The notes: a model not told the origin generated them from the letters alone. A DNA stretch of 64,000 bases from Oscillospiraceae bacterium (GCA_014799395.1 JAAVID010000053.1:1-64000); one strand, 5' to 3'. Counted from the first letter of the stretch, positions 48,806-58,985 are shown. Made by a program: numbers and translations.

Positions 48806-50173
48806 CTACGATTTTTCTTCGACAAGACTGCTTATCCACACTCCCTTTTTCACGAGTATATATCCGACCGTGACCTTGATAAAGTCCAGCGCCTGAACTA
48901 TCGCGAATATGGGCATTATCGGGAGAGCCGTAAAGGTGCAGAGCAAAAACGCCGCGGGCACGGAGACCACCCACGAGAACACGCTGTCAAACAGAAACGT
49001 CACAAGCGTTTGTCCTCCGCTTCGGAGCGTGAAGTACAGCGCGTTAAGAAATCCCTGCAAGGGGAAGAACAGCGCGGTTATCACGATAAACCAACTCGCG
49101 TAATTTCTTACCTCGACGGTGGTATCGTAGCATTTCGGAAACACTCCCGAAATGGCGACAAGTATCGCGGTCAACAGGATAGACGCGCCGCCCGTGAACC
49201 ACATCAGCCTGAACGCGTCCTCCTTGGCTTCCTTGCGGTGTCCCGCTCCGAGGGTCTGCCCGACAAGTATCCCGACCGCGTTGCCGAGCGCTATGAAAAC
49301 GACGTTGAGCATATTGCACAGCGCGTTTGAGATGTTCATTCCCGCGATTATATCCAGTCCGCGGCGCGAGTAGCACTGCGTAAGCACGGCGATCCCTCCC
49401 GCCCAGAGGAATTCGTTGAAGAATATCGGGAGAGTTTTTTTGATGATCTTGACCGCCGCGTCTCCCGGCACAAGCAGGGTCTTGTACAGTCCGATAAGGA
49501 ATTCATGCTTTTTCCTTGCCGCGAACGCCCATAGAACAACGATAAGCACCTCGGCAAATCTCGACATTACCGTCGCTATCGCCGCTCCCTGTACGCCCAG
49601 CTTCGGAAAGCCGAATTTTCCGTAGATAAACAGATAATTGAACAGTATATCGACAAAAACGGACGCCACTCCCGCCGTCATAGGCTTGAGCGGCGAACCC
49701 GTTTCACGGAGACTTCCCGCATATATCTGTGTAATGACGAACGGCGGAAGTCCCCAGAGCATTACCGAAAGATAGCTCTTTGCCAATGACATTGTAAGAA
49801 CGGGGTCAATATCGGCGCTTTCGCCTTTCAGATACAGTTCGATAAGGAATTCCCCGCCGAAAATGAACGCCGCTAGCCCCGCGAGCAGAACGCCGGCGCC
49901 TATCCAGTGCTTAACGCGCACCGTGCCGCGGAAGCCCTCAAGATTATTCTGACCGAAATACTGCGCGCCGTATATCCCGGGTCCCGACATTCCGCCGAAT
50001 ATCGCCAGATTGAACACGAATATAAGCTGTCCGACTATCGAGACTGCCGTAAACGCTTCCGTGCCGAGACTGCCCACCATTATATTGTCCACCAAGCCCA
50101 CCGCGTTGGTTATGCCGTTTTGTATCATCATCGGCACAGCAAGCGCCAGTGCGCGTTTGTATATATGTCTCAT
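48806..50173 (-). CDS. MATE family efflux transporter
   Basis: LALAVPMMIQNGITNAVGLVDNIMVGSLGTEAFTAVSIVGQLIFVF; 12-TM pattern; start chosen by RBS cggagga. Confidence 0.93.
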   Translation of the reverse strand: MRHIYKRALALAVPMMIQNGITNAVGLVDNIMVGSLGTEAFTAVSIVGQLIFVFNLAIFGGMSGPGIYGAQYFGQNNLEGFRGTVRVKHWIGAGVLLAGLAAFIFGGEFLIELYLKGESADIDPVLTMSLAKSYLSVMLWGLPPFVITQIYAGSLRETGSPLKPMTAGVASVFVDILFNYLFIYGKFGFPKLGVQGAAIATVMSRFAEVLIVVLWAFAARKKHEFLIGLYKTLLVPGDAAVKIIKKTLPIFFNEFLWAGGIAVLTQCYSRRGLDIIAGMNISNALCNMLNVVFIALGNAVGILVGQTLGAGHRKEAKEDAFRLMWFTGGASILLTAILVAISGVFPKCYDTTVEVRNYASWFIVITALFFPLQGFLNALYFTLRSGGQTLVTFLFDSVFSWVVSVPAAFLLCTFTALPIMPIFAIVQALDFIKVTVGYILVKKGVWISSLVEEKS

Positions 50174-50338
50174 TGTTCTGTTCCTCCGAGCGTTAAGTGA
50201 ACACGCTCCAACCATTATATCACAAATGAGATCGTTTGTCAATCCGTCAGTCAATCTGTCATTAAATAAGACAATTCCGTTAAAATCTCCAAACCAAAGC
50301 CTTTTCACTGTATGTTTTGTACAAAAATGCAAAAACTC

Positions 50339-50367
50339 TTGACTTTTTGTGGAAAACATTGTATAAT
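50339..50367 (+). promoter_or_regulatory. Promoter of the EAL protein gene
   Basis: TTGACT - 17 bp - TATAAT. Confidence 0.75.
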
Positions 50368-50471
50368 ATAATTATATTGAGCAATAAAACCAAGCAGTTA
50401 AATATGTTTTATCCGACGCAGTGCGCGGCAGCATTGCGCCTTATTTATGAAGTCAAGGGAGATGTTCGGTA

Positions 50472-53063
50472 ATGTCCGGGTTGGAAAATATTGTTTGGAC
50501 GGAAATATTCGGCGAGGCATGGCCGAAAATAATCGAGTTTTGCCCAGATATAGGCGGTTTTTTGATAAGTCACAAAACAAAGCAGGTTTTTCTTGATGAA
50601 AACGCCCGCACTCTCGGCGGTTTTGACGAAACGCCCGATTACGATAAAATGCTCGAGTTTATCAATAAACTGCCCGAGCATTACGAAAACGGCACGCAGC
50701 TTTCCGCTCAGATAGTTTCGTACAGCGACAATGATCTGACCGCGGGCATACTCAAGCGCAGCGAGGATTTTCGGGAGTGGGAGCGCAAGTCGATATTGCC
50801 GGTGTGCGAAAATTCGCGGCTGGTGCTGGAGATCTCGCAGAACACCGCGCCGTCTCTGCTCGCACTTATTGAGTTTGGAACAAAGGGCGGCTTCGAGCCG
50901 ACGAAATATCAGATATTCGACGCGCTCACGGCGATGATAAAATATTCCCCAAAGGGCACCCTTACTTCGGTTCATTCGGCTAACCGCTTCTGGCTGTATA
51001 TCCCGAATTTTATCGGAAAAGGCGTTGAGTTCCTCGAGGAATTGAGCGGCATTATAGAAGAGGAGACCGCCGAGGGCTTTTCAAGCGACAGGCAGATTCG
51101 TCTCTCCGCCGGTATCGGAGAGGACAGCGCTCCGCTCGCGAAGAGAATGAGCACCGCCGAGTACGCGCTTTATGAGGCGGGAATGAAGGGTATCGGAAGC
51201 GTCATAGGCTATTCCGTTGAGCAGTACGAGAGCAATAAGGACGAATTCGAGAAGATGAGCCGCTTTTCACGGCTTATCAACGAAAATCTGTTCTTGTATC
51301 ACTTTCAGCCTATCGTCAGCGCGAAGGACGGCAAGATACTCGCGTATGAAATGCTTATGCGAAGCGACAGCAGTATAGGAATGTACCCGCTTGAGATACT
51401 CGACTGCGCGGAAAAGGCGCGCAGGCTTTACGACATCGAAAAGGCGACTATCACAAACGCGTTGGACATTATCGGCAAACACCAGGATCTGCTGAAAAAC
51501 CGCAAGCTGTTTGTAAACTCCATAACCGCGCATATGCTCACCGAGGAGGACTGGCATTCGCTGGAGGAGGAATACGGCGAGCTTATGGAGAAAATGGTCA
51601 TCGAGTTTACCGAGCAGACCGAGATAGACGACGCAAAGCTGGCGTCTATCCATCAGCGGCTCGGACGGAGGAATATAAAGCTCGCGGTCGACGATTACGG
51701 CACGGGTTATTCAAATACCTCCAACCTTATCCGCTACAATCCGGACTATGTAAAGATAGACCGCGCTTTGATAGAGGGAATACATACCAAGCCCAAAATA
51801 CGCAAGCTGGTCTCGGGAATTATCGAGTTTATCCACGCAAACGGCTATCAGGCGCTCGCGGAGGGCGTTGAGACCTACGAGGAGCTCCAGACGATGATAC
51901 AGCTCGGCGCGGACCTCATACAGGGCTATTACACCTCCAAGCCCAAGCCCGTTATGCTGTTGGAGATCTCCGAGAACATTATCCGCGACATAGAAAATAT
52001 CAACCTTGAAAGCTCGGGCAGTATTTCCCGCGCGTATCACCCGTCGGAGGGCGAAACGGTCGATCTGTGTATGATTAAGGCGGACAATTACAGCTCGGTA
52101 TTCGTGGAAACGCCGAACGTCACTTTCAAGGGAAGATCGGATATTCTGCTCGATACGCTGTTTGTTATCAAGGACGGGCTCAAAACCAAGATCGTCCTCG
52201 ACAATGTACGGGTAAAGACCGATAAGGATTCGCCCACTATAATGCTTGGCGTTAATTCCGTGGTGGAGATAGTGACGGAGGGCAGAACCGAACTGGACGG
52301 CAAGGGAATATACGTTCCCAAAACCGCGTCCCTCACCTTTACCGGTAAAGGCGAGCTGAGGGTCATCTCCAACAGAGCGGACTGCTACGCCGTAGGTACG
52401 GACAGCAAGGAAACTCCCGGAAATATTGTGTTCTCGATGGAGGGGCGCTGCTACGTTGAGGCAAACGGCGATAATGTTGTCGCGATAGGCGGCGGCAAGA
52501 ACCATTGCTCCAATGTTATTCAGCTCGTCAGCGGCGATGTTACGGTCGTATGCTCGGGCAGAAAGTGCGTAGCCATTGGCATTACCGACGGAAACGGGAT
52601 CATCGATATTGAGAACTGCAAATGCACGGTTAATATCAACGCTCCCGACGCGGTGGGCGTAGGCTCGTTTGTCGGAACCGTCGATGTGCAGATGAAGAAT
52701 TTCCTTTCGGAAATGCGGCTAAGCGGTATCAACGCCGCCGGAATAGGCACGCTCGAGGGCGGCGCGGGCAAGATAATGATGCGAAACGGCAATATCAACT
52801 GCAATATGAACGGACGTACCATAAACTGCATAGGAACACGCAAGGGCAATACAAACTGCAATGTCAGCAACTGCACCGTAAAGTTCTATTGCGAGGGCGG
52901 CTCGGTAAGCGGTATAGGCGATATATACGGCGACGGTGACGTTTATATTGAGGAAACGGGAATGGATTTCAAATTCCTTACGGGCGAGGGCTTGGCTTAC
53001 GGAAGCCGAAGCGGTCTTGTTCAAGCGAAAAATTGCGTAGAGCAGATGAGCATAAATCCTTAA
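50472..53063 (+). CDS. EAL-domain c-di-GMP phosphodiesterase with C-terminal beta-solenoid-like domain
   Basis: YEMLMRSD, EFTEQTEID, AVDDYGTGYSN, YVKIDRALI, LAEGVET, QGYYTSKP; C-term repeated AIGGG/GVGS/GIGT/GIGD strand-rich units. Confidence 0.85.
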   Translation: MSGLENIVWTEIFGEAWPKIIEFCPDIGGFLISHKTKQVFLDENARTLGGFDETPDYDKMLEFINKLPEHYENGTQLSAQIVSYSDNDLTAGILKRSEDFREWERKSILPVCENSRLVLEISQNTAPSLLALIEFGTKGGFEPTKYQIFDALTAMIKYSPKGTLTSVHSANRFWLYIPNFIGKGVEFLEELSGIIEEETAEGFSSDRQIRLSAGIGEDSAPLAKRMSTAEYALYEAGMKGIGSVIGYSVEQYESNKDEFEKMSRFSRLINENLFLYHFQPIVSAKDGKILAYEMLMRSDSSIGMYPLEILDCAEKARRLYDIEKATITNALDIIGKHQDLLKNRKLFVNSITAHMLTEEDWHSLEEEYGELMEKMVIEFTEQTEIDDAKLASIHQRLGRRNIKLAVDDYGTGYSNTSNLIRYNPDYVKIDRALIEGIHTKPKIRKLVSGIIEFIHANGYQALAEGVETYEELQTMIQLGADLIQGYYTSKPKPVMLLEISENIIRDIENINLESSGSISRAYHPSEGETVDLCMIKADNYSSVFVETPNVTFKGRSDILLDTLFVIKDGLKTKIVLDNVRVKTDKDSPTIMLGVNSVVEIVTEGRTELDGKGIYVPKTASLTFTGKGELRVISNRADCYAVGTDSKETPGNIVFSMEGRCYVEANGDNVVAIGGGKNHCSNVIQLVSGDVTVVCSGRKCVAIGITDGNGIIDIENCKCTVNINAPDAVGVGSFVGTVDVQMKNFLSEMRLSGINAAGIGTLEGGAGKIMMRNGNINCNMNGRTINCIGTRKGNTNCNVSNCTVKFYCEGGSVSGIGDIYGDGDVYIEETGMDFKFLTGEGLAYGSRSGLVQAKNCVEQMSINP

Positions 53064-53077
53064 AAATACAATATAAA

Positions 53078-53097
53078 GGGGAGCGGTTACGCTCCCC
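53078..53097 (+). terminator. Hairpin after the EAL gene
   Basis: ggggagcg-gtta-cgctcccc. Confidence 0.55.
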
Positions 53098-53120
53098 CTG
53101 CTTGTAGAAAAAGAATTTTT

Positions 53121-53265
53121 TACTCGCATTTCCCAGACTGGCGAGAAACACTCGCAGACGAGGAAAGGCTCGCGCGGCAAGCCTTTGTGGCTGCCGCGTG
53201 AGCCTTGACGAAGTAAGCGCCGCCGCAAAGCGGCGGCGCGGTGCGAGGGTTTATCGACAGTCTGA
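53121..53265. repeat. Multi-hairpin intergenic element
   Basis: ggctcgcgcggca/tgccgcgtgagcc (53167-53204), gcgccgccgc-aaa-gcggcggcgc (53217-53239), cagactg...cagtctg outer pairing. Confidence 0.5.
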
Positions 53266-53286
53266 GGGGAGCGGTTACCGCTCCCC
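53266..53286 (-). terminator. Near-copy hairpin between the EAL gene and the phosphorylase
   Basis: ggggagcggt-t-accgctcccc, downstream of the phosphorylase stop (minus strand); nearly identical to 53078-53097. Confidence 0.5.
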
Positions 53287-53309
53287 CTTTTGTTGTTCGG
53301 TTAATTCGA

Positions 53310-55832
53310 TCAGCCGAGGACTACCTCAACCGTGTGCTCTCCGCCGTCAAACGCGGGGATAACATTTCCGTCAACGGGCTTGCCGTCTACCGTCATAGAC
53401 TTAACGCCCGAGCAAACGTGGTTGGGATTGGACACGCTTACATTGTAGGTCGCGCCGCGGAACTGACGGGAGATCTTAAAGCCGTCCCACTCATGAGGAA
53501 TGGACGGGTCGATCTTCAAGCCCTCATACTGCGGCTTAACGCCGAGGATATACTGCGAGATAGCAACGAAGTTCCACGCTGCCGTACCCGTGAGCCACGA
53601 GTTCTTTGCCTCGCCGTGACGCTTGCCGTCCTTACCCGCGATCATCTGCGCGTATACATACGGCTCGGTGCGGTGCAGGTCGCTCATCTCCTCGCGGAAC
53701 GCGGGAGCTATCTTGCTGTAATACTCAAACGCCTTGTCGCCGTGTCCGACAGCCGCCTCAGCGCAGATTATCCACGCGTTGTTGTGGCAGAACACGCCCG
53801 CGTTCTCCTTGTAGCCGCCCGGATAGGTGGAAATTTCGCCGTACTCGATCTTGTAGGTCGTGAACGCGGGATTGTTCAGCACCAGACCGTGCTTGCTGTT
53901 GAGGTACTTGTCAACGCTTTCGAGGGTCTTGATGTCGCAGCCCTTGTCCTTGCCGAGACCCGCGAGAACGCACCAGCCCTGCGGCTCGATGAATATCTTG
54001 CCCTCCTCGCACTCGTGAGAGCCGACCTTATTGCCGTTGTGATCGTAAGCGCGGAGGAACCACTCGCCGTCGTAGCCCTTTTCAACGGTAGCCTTGCGCA
54101 TCTTTTCAATTTCCGCCTCGGCGCGCTTAGCCTCGGCTTCGTCGCCCTTAAGACGGCACATAGCCGCGTACTCGGGAGCGATAAAGCAGAACATACCCGC
54201 GATCATCACGGATTCCGCGTTCTGCGAATAGAACGGAGGATTCGGGAATATTTCCTTGTTGTTGTAGGTCTGGAAGCTCTCGCCGGGCTTGTCGGAGAAG
54301 CAGGAGAGGTTCAGGCAGTCGTTCCAGTCGGCACGGCCCGAAAGCGGCAGACCGTGCGGTCCGATCTTCGTGCAGACGTGATTGAACGCGCGCTTGCAGT
54401 GGTCGAGCATGGTGTCCGCGAGCTCCGCCTTGTTCTCGTAAGGAACCTTCTCGTCGAGAATGGAAACGTCGCCCGTTTCCTTAACGTACTGCGCAACGGC
54501 GAGGATCATCCACAGCGGATCGTCGTTGAAGTTGGAACCGAGCTCGTGGTTGCCCATCTTGGTGAGCGGCTGATACTGGTGATACGCGCCGCCGTCCTCG
54601 AGCATAGTAGCCGCGAGGTCGATAAGGCGCTCTCTCGCGCGCTCGGGTATCTGGTGAACGAAGCCGAGCAAGTCCTGATTGGAATCGCGGAAGCCCATTC
54701 CGCGTCCGATACCGCTCTCGAAGTAGGAAGCGGAACGCGACATATTAAAGGTTACCATACACTGATACTGGTTCCAGATGTTGACCATACGGTTGACCTT
54801 CTCGTCGGGAGAGTTGACCGTATACTGCGTGAGCAGCTTGTCCCAGTAATTTTTAAGGCTCTCGAACAGCTTGTCCGCCTTTGCGGGAGTATTGCAGAGG
54901 TCGATCATCTCAAGCGCCTTTTTCTTGTTGATAACGTTCTTGAGCTCCTTTTTGCCGCCAACGCCGTCAACGGTGTAGGAAGCGATGATGCCGTCGTAGT
55001 TGCCGCTCTTGTCGAACTTCTCCTCAACGGGCATTTCAACGTAGCCCAGACAGAATACGAGCTCCTTGCTCTCGCCGGGAGCGAGCTCCAGTTCGATATA
55101 ATGAGAAGCGATAGGCGACCAGCCCTCCGCAACGGAGTTGTGGGGCTTGCCCTCGAATACCGCGTCGGGGCGCTCAAAGCCGTTGTACAAGCCGAGGAAG
55201 CTCTCGCGGTCGGTGTCGAAGCCCTGCACGGGAACGTTTACGGTGTAGAACGCGAAGTGATCGCGGCGCTCTTTATACTCGGTCTTGTGATAGATCGTCG
55301 AGCCGACGATCTCGACCTCGCCCGTGTTGTAGTTTCTCTGGAAATTAGTGGTATCGTCGTTAGCGTCCCACAAGCACCATTCGAGGAAGCTCGTGAGCTT
55401 GAGCGACTTCTTGTCGCTGCTTTCGTTTGTGATGGTGACTTTCTGTATCTCGCCGTTGAAGTCCTGCGGAACGAAGAACTTGACGCTTGCCTTAACGCCG
55501 TTCTTCTTGCCCGTGATTATCGTATAGCCCAGACCGTGGCGGCACTCGTACTCGTCAAGCTCCGTCTTTACGGGAGACCAGCCGGGATTCCACACGGTAT
55601 CGCCGTCCTTGAGGTAGAAGTATCTTCCGCCCATATCAACGGGAACGTTGTTGTAGCGGTAACGTGTAATTCTGCGCAGACGCGCGTCCTTGTAGAAGCT
55701 GTATCCTCCCGCCGTGTTGGAGATCAGCGAAAAGAACCCTTGAGTTCCCAGATAATTGATCCACGGATACGGGGTACGCGGAGATGTGATGACATACTCC
55801 TTTGCCTTGTCGTCAAAATGCCCAAATTTCAT
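53310..55832 (-). CDS. Cellobiose phosphorylase (GH94)
   Basis: [64 protein letters not shown]. Confidence 0.93.
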   Translation of the reverse strand: MKFGHFDDKAKEYVITSPRTPYPWINYLGTQGFFSLISNTAGGYSFYKDARLRRITRYRYNNVPVDMGGRYFYLKDGDTVWNPGWSPVKTELDEYECRHGLGYTIITGKKNGVKASVKFFVPQDFNGEIQKVTITNESSDKKSLKLTSFLEWCLWDANDDTTNFQRNYNTGEVEIVGSTIYHKTEYKERRDHFAFYTVNVPVQGFDTDRESFLGLYNGFERPDAVFEGKPHNSVAEGWSPIASHYIELELAPGESKELVFCLGYVEMPVEEKFDKSGNYDGIIASYTVDGVGGKKELKNVINKKKALEMIDLCNTPAKADKLFESLKNYWDKLLTQYTVNSPDEKVNRMVNIWNQYQCMVTFNMSRSASYFESGIGRGMGFRDSNQDLLGFVHQIPERARERLIDLAATMLEDGGAYHQYQPLTKMGNHELGSNFNDDPLWMILAVAQYVKETGDVSILDEKVPYENKAELADTMLDHCKRAFNHVCTKIGPHGLPLSGRADWNDCLNLSCFSDKPGESFQTYNNKEIFPNPPFYSQNAESVMIAGMFCFIAPEYAAMCRLKGDEAEAKRAEAEIEKMRKATVEKGYDGEWFLRAYDHNGNKVGSHECEEGKIFIEPQGWCVLAGLGKDKGCDIKTLESVDKYLNSKHGLVLNNPAFTTYKIEYGEISTYPGGYKENAGVFCHNNAWIICAEAAVGHGDKAFEYYSKIAPAFREEMSDLHRTEPYVYAQMIAGKDGKRHGEAKNSWLTGTAAWNFVAISQYILGVKPQYEGLKIDPSIPHEWDGFKISRQFRGATYNVSVSNPNHVCSGVKSMTVDGKPVDGNVIPAFDGGEHTVEVVLG

Positions 55833-56027
55833 AAGATAGACCGTCCTTTCGGGAATATAATTTTCTCCACTTTAAGTATACAACAAATATGTAAAAAATA
55901 CAAGTGCTGAAAACGGTTACACACCGAATATATATATAACAAATTTTCACAGTGTTTTATGTTGAAATTGCCGAAAATCAATTTGACTTAACAATATATC
56001 TTGATGGTTAGCTGAATTTGCCTATAT

Positions 56028-56064
56028 GCCGGAAGCCCGTAGAAATACGGGCTTCCGGCTTTTT
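56028..56064 (+). terminator. Perfect hairpin plus T5, upstream of the first phage ORF
   Basis: gccggaagcccgta-gaaa-tacgggcttccggc-ttttt. Confidence 0.85.
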
Positions 56065-56085
56065 GTATTTTGAGAAAGAAGGGTA

Positions 56086-56475
56086 ATGATGATCGAGTTG
56101 AAGTGCGACAGGTGCGGTGAGAGCTGCGATTTGCAGGCAAGAGTGATCGACGTTCACGTTGTTAGTAATCCTAATCCCGTGAGATTTGAGGACATCGGCG
56201 AGATCTGCTTGACCGATAATTCGTCGCATATACGGTATATGCTTTGCCAGAAGTGTTATGACAAGCTGCGCTTTCCCAATCCATATTGCAAGGGTGAAAA
56301 GCTCGTAGCTGAGATCAAAAATTCGGGAGCCGATTGCATAGAAAGACACGGAGAATGGCTTGTTAGCGGAGACTGCTATGAATGTTCAGAATGCGGCGGT
56401 GGCTCAACGGTAGGAACTAATCCATATTGCTGGAAGTGCGGTGCCAAGATGAGCCAAGCAAACGAAGAAGGGTGA
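56086..56475 (+). CDS. Phage-region protein with C-terminal zinc ribbon
   Basis: YECSECGGGSTVGTNPYCWKCGAKM plus N-terminal LKCDRCGESCDLQ. Confidence 0.65.
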   Translation: MMIELKCDRCGESCDLQARVIDVHVVSNPNPVRFEDIGEICLTDNSSHIRYMLCQKCYDKLRFPNPYCKGEKLVAEIKNSGADCIERHGEWLVSGDCYECSECGGGSTVGTNPYCWKCGAKMSQANEEG

Positions 56476-56483
56476 GTGGAACA

Positions 56484-56936
56484 ATGTGTGACAGTATGGC
56501 TGATTTTTTCTTGCTTTCGCATTGTGACATTGATACTTTTGATGACGAGGGCTTAGACAATTATTATCGTCGCCGTCATAGATCCAGCAGCTATTCTTAC
56601 AGTCGTCCTTACGACCCCGTGTATTATTCGAGACTGGTGGCGGTGTGCGAAAGGTGCGGTGCGAAATATGATAACCTACAACGCTCTGTAGCTGAAACAG
56701 CCAAAGAGGCGCGAATAGACGGGTGGCAGATAGAACGAAATGCAAAAGGTTACGAGTGGTACTGTCCTAAATGCAAAGCGTTGCACGATTTTGAAAATAT
56801 TGCGCCTTCAAATTTTGGCAGGTGGATTTATGGTGAGTACGATATTCCGCATTGTTCGGAGTGCGGGGCTGAGGTAAAAGAAATATCGCCGTTTTGTCCT
56901 CAGTGTGGCGTAAGAATGGAGGAAGATGACGATTGA
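56484..56936 (+). CDS. Zinc-ribbon protein
   Basis: VCERCGAKYD, YCPKCKALHD, HCSECGAEVKEISPFCPQCGVRM. Confidence 0.65.
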   Translation: MCDSMADFFLLSHCDIDTFDDEGLDNYYRRRHRSSSYSYSRPYDPVYYSRLVAVCERCGAKYDNLQRSVAETAKEARIDGWQIERNAKGYEWYCPKCKALHDFENIAPSNFGRWIYGEYDIPHCSECGAEVKEISPFCPQCGVRMEEDDD

Positions 56937-57267
56937 AAAAGCTATCGCGCTGATGAAAAACGAGGTTGCCTGTATTGAACGTGCGAATAACTGTGACAGA
57001 GATTGTGAAAAGTGCGAGCTTGTTCGGGAAGATACCGAATTGCTGACCGCTTATTCTATGGCAATAGCAGCGTTGGAAAGAACAGCTTCTGCGAGCTGGG
57101 TGTGGAGTGATAACGCCATTGACTGGAATATAGGAGCGTATGTGTGTAGTGCCTGTGGATCGAGAAACGAAAATTTGCTTCAAGGTGTAAATCCGTATAG
57201 CTGTTCCGGCTCTAAATTCTGCCCTCAGTGTGGTAAGGAAATGCACGGAAAGGATAACAAAGAATGA
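56926..57267 (+). CDS. Zinc-ribbon protein
   Basis: YVCSACGSRNENLL...FCPQCGKEM; overlaps neighbouring ORFs. Confidence 0.65.
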   Translation: MTIEKAIALMKNEVACIERANNCDRDCEKCELVREDTELLTAYSMAIAALERTASASWVWSDNAIDWNIGAYVCSACGSRNENLLQGVNPYSCSGSKFCPQCGKEMHGKDNKE

Positions 57268-57719
57268 ATTCTGCGCTTTTATCATCAAAGAATATGTGCT
57301 GGTGTACACCGCAGGACTTTTTCGACAAACTGAATGATGAATTCAATTTTGTACTTGACGCGGCGGCAACAGATAAAACGGCAAAGTGCAGTTTGTACTA
57401 TACGCCAGAGACGGACGGGCTTTCACAAAGTTGGGACTGCGGCGGCGCGGTTTTCTGCAATCCGCCTTACGGTCGTGAGATCGGCAAGTGGGTTCAGAAA
57501 GCGTATCGTGAAGCGACGCGCGCGGGCGGGGGGGGGGAGCCGATTGTGCTACTCATTCCTGCACGAACAGATACGAGCTATTTTCACGACTACATATACG
57601 GAAAAGCAGAGATCCGGTTTATCCGAGGGAGACTTCGGTTTACGGACGATAATGGCAACGCTGCGGATCCCGCTCCGTTTCCGTCTATGGTGGTTATCTA
57701 TAATCAGAAAGGACGGTGA
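57264..57719 (+). CDS. Phage N-6-adenine DNA methyltransferase (Dam-like)
   Basis: WCTPQDFFDKLNDEFNFVLDAAAT, FCNPPYGREIGKWV, LLIPARTDTSYFHDYI. Confidence 0.88.
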   Translation: MNSALLSSKNMCWCTPQDFFDKLNDEFNFVLDAAATDKTAKCSLYYTPETDGLSQSWDCGGAVFCNPPYGREIGKWVQKAYREATRAGGGGEPIVLLIPARTDTSYFHDYIYGKAEIRFIRGRLRFTDDNGNAADPAPFPSMVVIYNQKGR

Positions 57720-57724
57720 GATCA

Positions 57725-58036
57725 GTGAATAGATCTACGGTTAAATATATCAGCCACAAAGCGTTGAAGTGCAGGTGCGTGCGTCATAATTACGATCAAA
57801 CTATCACGCTGAATGAGATTTGTCCTCAGTGTTATTCCGAAGAAGATGTACCCCCGTTTTGCGATGGGTGCGGCTTTTTACAAGTAGTTGAAAAACTCGC
57901 AGCCTACGAGGACACAGAACTTTCTCCTACGGAAGTTGTAGCATTGAAAGCGGATAACGCTCGATTGCACAAACTTCTCTATGAGGTTGAGGGCATTATT
58001 GCAAATACGAGTAAAAAGGAAGGAGGGTCAGTGTAA
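57725..58036 (+). CDS. Hypothetical phage protein with CxC/CxxC cysteines
   Basis: Co-directional overlapping ORF, LKCRCVRHN...CPQCYSEEDVPPFCDGCGFL. Confidence 0.5.
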   Translation: MNRSTVKYISHKALKCRCVRHNYDQTITLNEICPQCYSEEDVPPFCDGCGFLQVVEKLAAYEDTELSPTEVVALKADNARLHKLLYEVEGIIANTSKKEGGSV

Positions 58037-58200
58037 TGGAATACGATAACAAAACGTTTGCTAAAAAGCTGCGTGAGGGAACAGTTACCAACGACAGCGG
58101 AATTGTCCTTGTTTCATCCGAAATGTGGGAACATATCCTCAGCAGAATTGAGCAGAGTGTTCTGATTAAAGATGATAGGAGTGACACGAATGAATGGTAA
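58036..58200 (+). CDS. Small hypothetical protein, 54 aa (not in ORF track)
   Basis: ATG after aggagg; MEYDNKTFAKKLREGTVTNDSGIVLVSSEMWEHILSRIEQSVLIKDDRSDTNEW. Confidence 0.5.
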   Translation: MEYDNKTFAKKLREGTVTNDSGIVLVSSEMWEHILSRIEQSVLIKDDRSDTNEW

Positions 58201-58384
58201 GCCGAATACGCGTAAGCTATCCGTGCGAGTTACTCCGCAGACTGCGTTTAATCTGGAGCGATTGGCAGCTATGTCGGGTTTGAAAACAACAGGTCGCGTT
58301 GTAGATAAGCTCGTCCGTGAGAAAATGCTTTCGCTTAAAGAAACTGAGAAAATCACGAAGAAAGGAGAGAAGCGCAATGATTAA
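58190..58384 (+). CDS. Small ribbon-helix-helix-like protein
   Basis: MNGKPNTRKLSVRVTPQTAFNLERLAAMSGLKTTGRVVDKLVREKM. Confidence 0.55.
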   Translation: MNGKPNTRKLSVRVTPQTAFNLERLAAMSGLKTTGRVVDKLVREKMLSLKETEKITKKGEKRND

Positions 58385-58781
58385 GGATTTTTCCCCTCAG
58401 AAGTACGACGGAGCAACCGCACTGCCGAGTTATGCAACGAATGTTCGTGCATATACACTCGTTGCCAGCGTACCTAACGGCTACGATATTACGCTGGCAA
58501 AGCTGACGGTTGGCGAGTCAAGTAGAGGAACGCCGCTGTCATATGCGCTGTTTGAGAGCTACACTGATCACGGCAAACGCGCAAAGGTGGCGAGGACTCG
58601 CGCGAGTGGAGATGATAGTGAGTTCATAGCAGTAAAAAATGCTATGATTGTCACAGGCGTAGAATTTCACCCCACGCTGTCGAAACCCTGCGAAGCCGTT
58701 ATGCAGGCGCTCGGAGAGTGGTTTATGGCAACAAATTCTGAAATTGAAAATATTGAGTTGGTGTCACAAACGTGCCATTGA
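58377..58781 (+). CDS. Hypothetical phage protein
   Basis: Intact co-directional ORF overlapping its neighbour. Confidence 0.5.
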   Translation: MIKDFSPQKYDGATALPSYATNVRAYTLVASVPNGYDITLAKLTVGESSRGTPLSYALFESYTDHGKRAKVARTRASGDDSEFIAVKNAMIVTGVEFHPTLSKPCEAVMQALGEWFMATNSEIENIELVSQTCH

Positions 58782-58956
58782 CTTGTCACTTTGAAGGTGC
58801 TATAATGGTATTGTAAAGAAATACGCCCACGCACCTTCGTCCGAATTTCGGGGAGTGGTAAAAGCTCTCCGAAATACCGGACAAACGAGTGACGAAAATA
58901 CTAAGCATAAACAGCAACAAATGGCTTAACAAAGCGGTTTTTTGCGCTTTTACCCC

Positions 58957-58985
58957 TTGACATACGATGTCTTTTGTGGTATAAT
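58957..58985 (+). promoter_or_regulatory. Consensus promoter in the phage region
   Basis: TTGACA - 17 bp - TATAAT. Confidence 0.85.

Noticed and set aside
53241-55910. 889-aa ORF on the + strand
   Set aside because: Lies antisense over the full cellobiose phosphorylase gene, which has clear GH94 motifs. The long open frame is a codon-bias artefact, and its low-complexity Arg/Val/Leu-rich translation has no recognisable motif.
57334-57732. 132-aa overlapping ORF in another frame across the G10 tract
   Set aside because: No conserved motifs; kept only as a note that a frameshift at the tract stays open for a long stretch.
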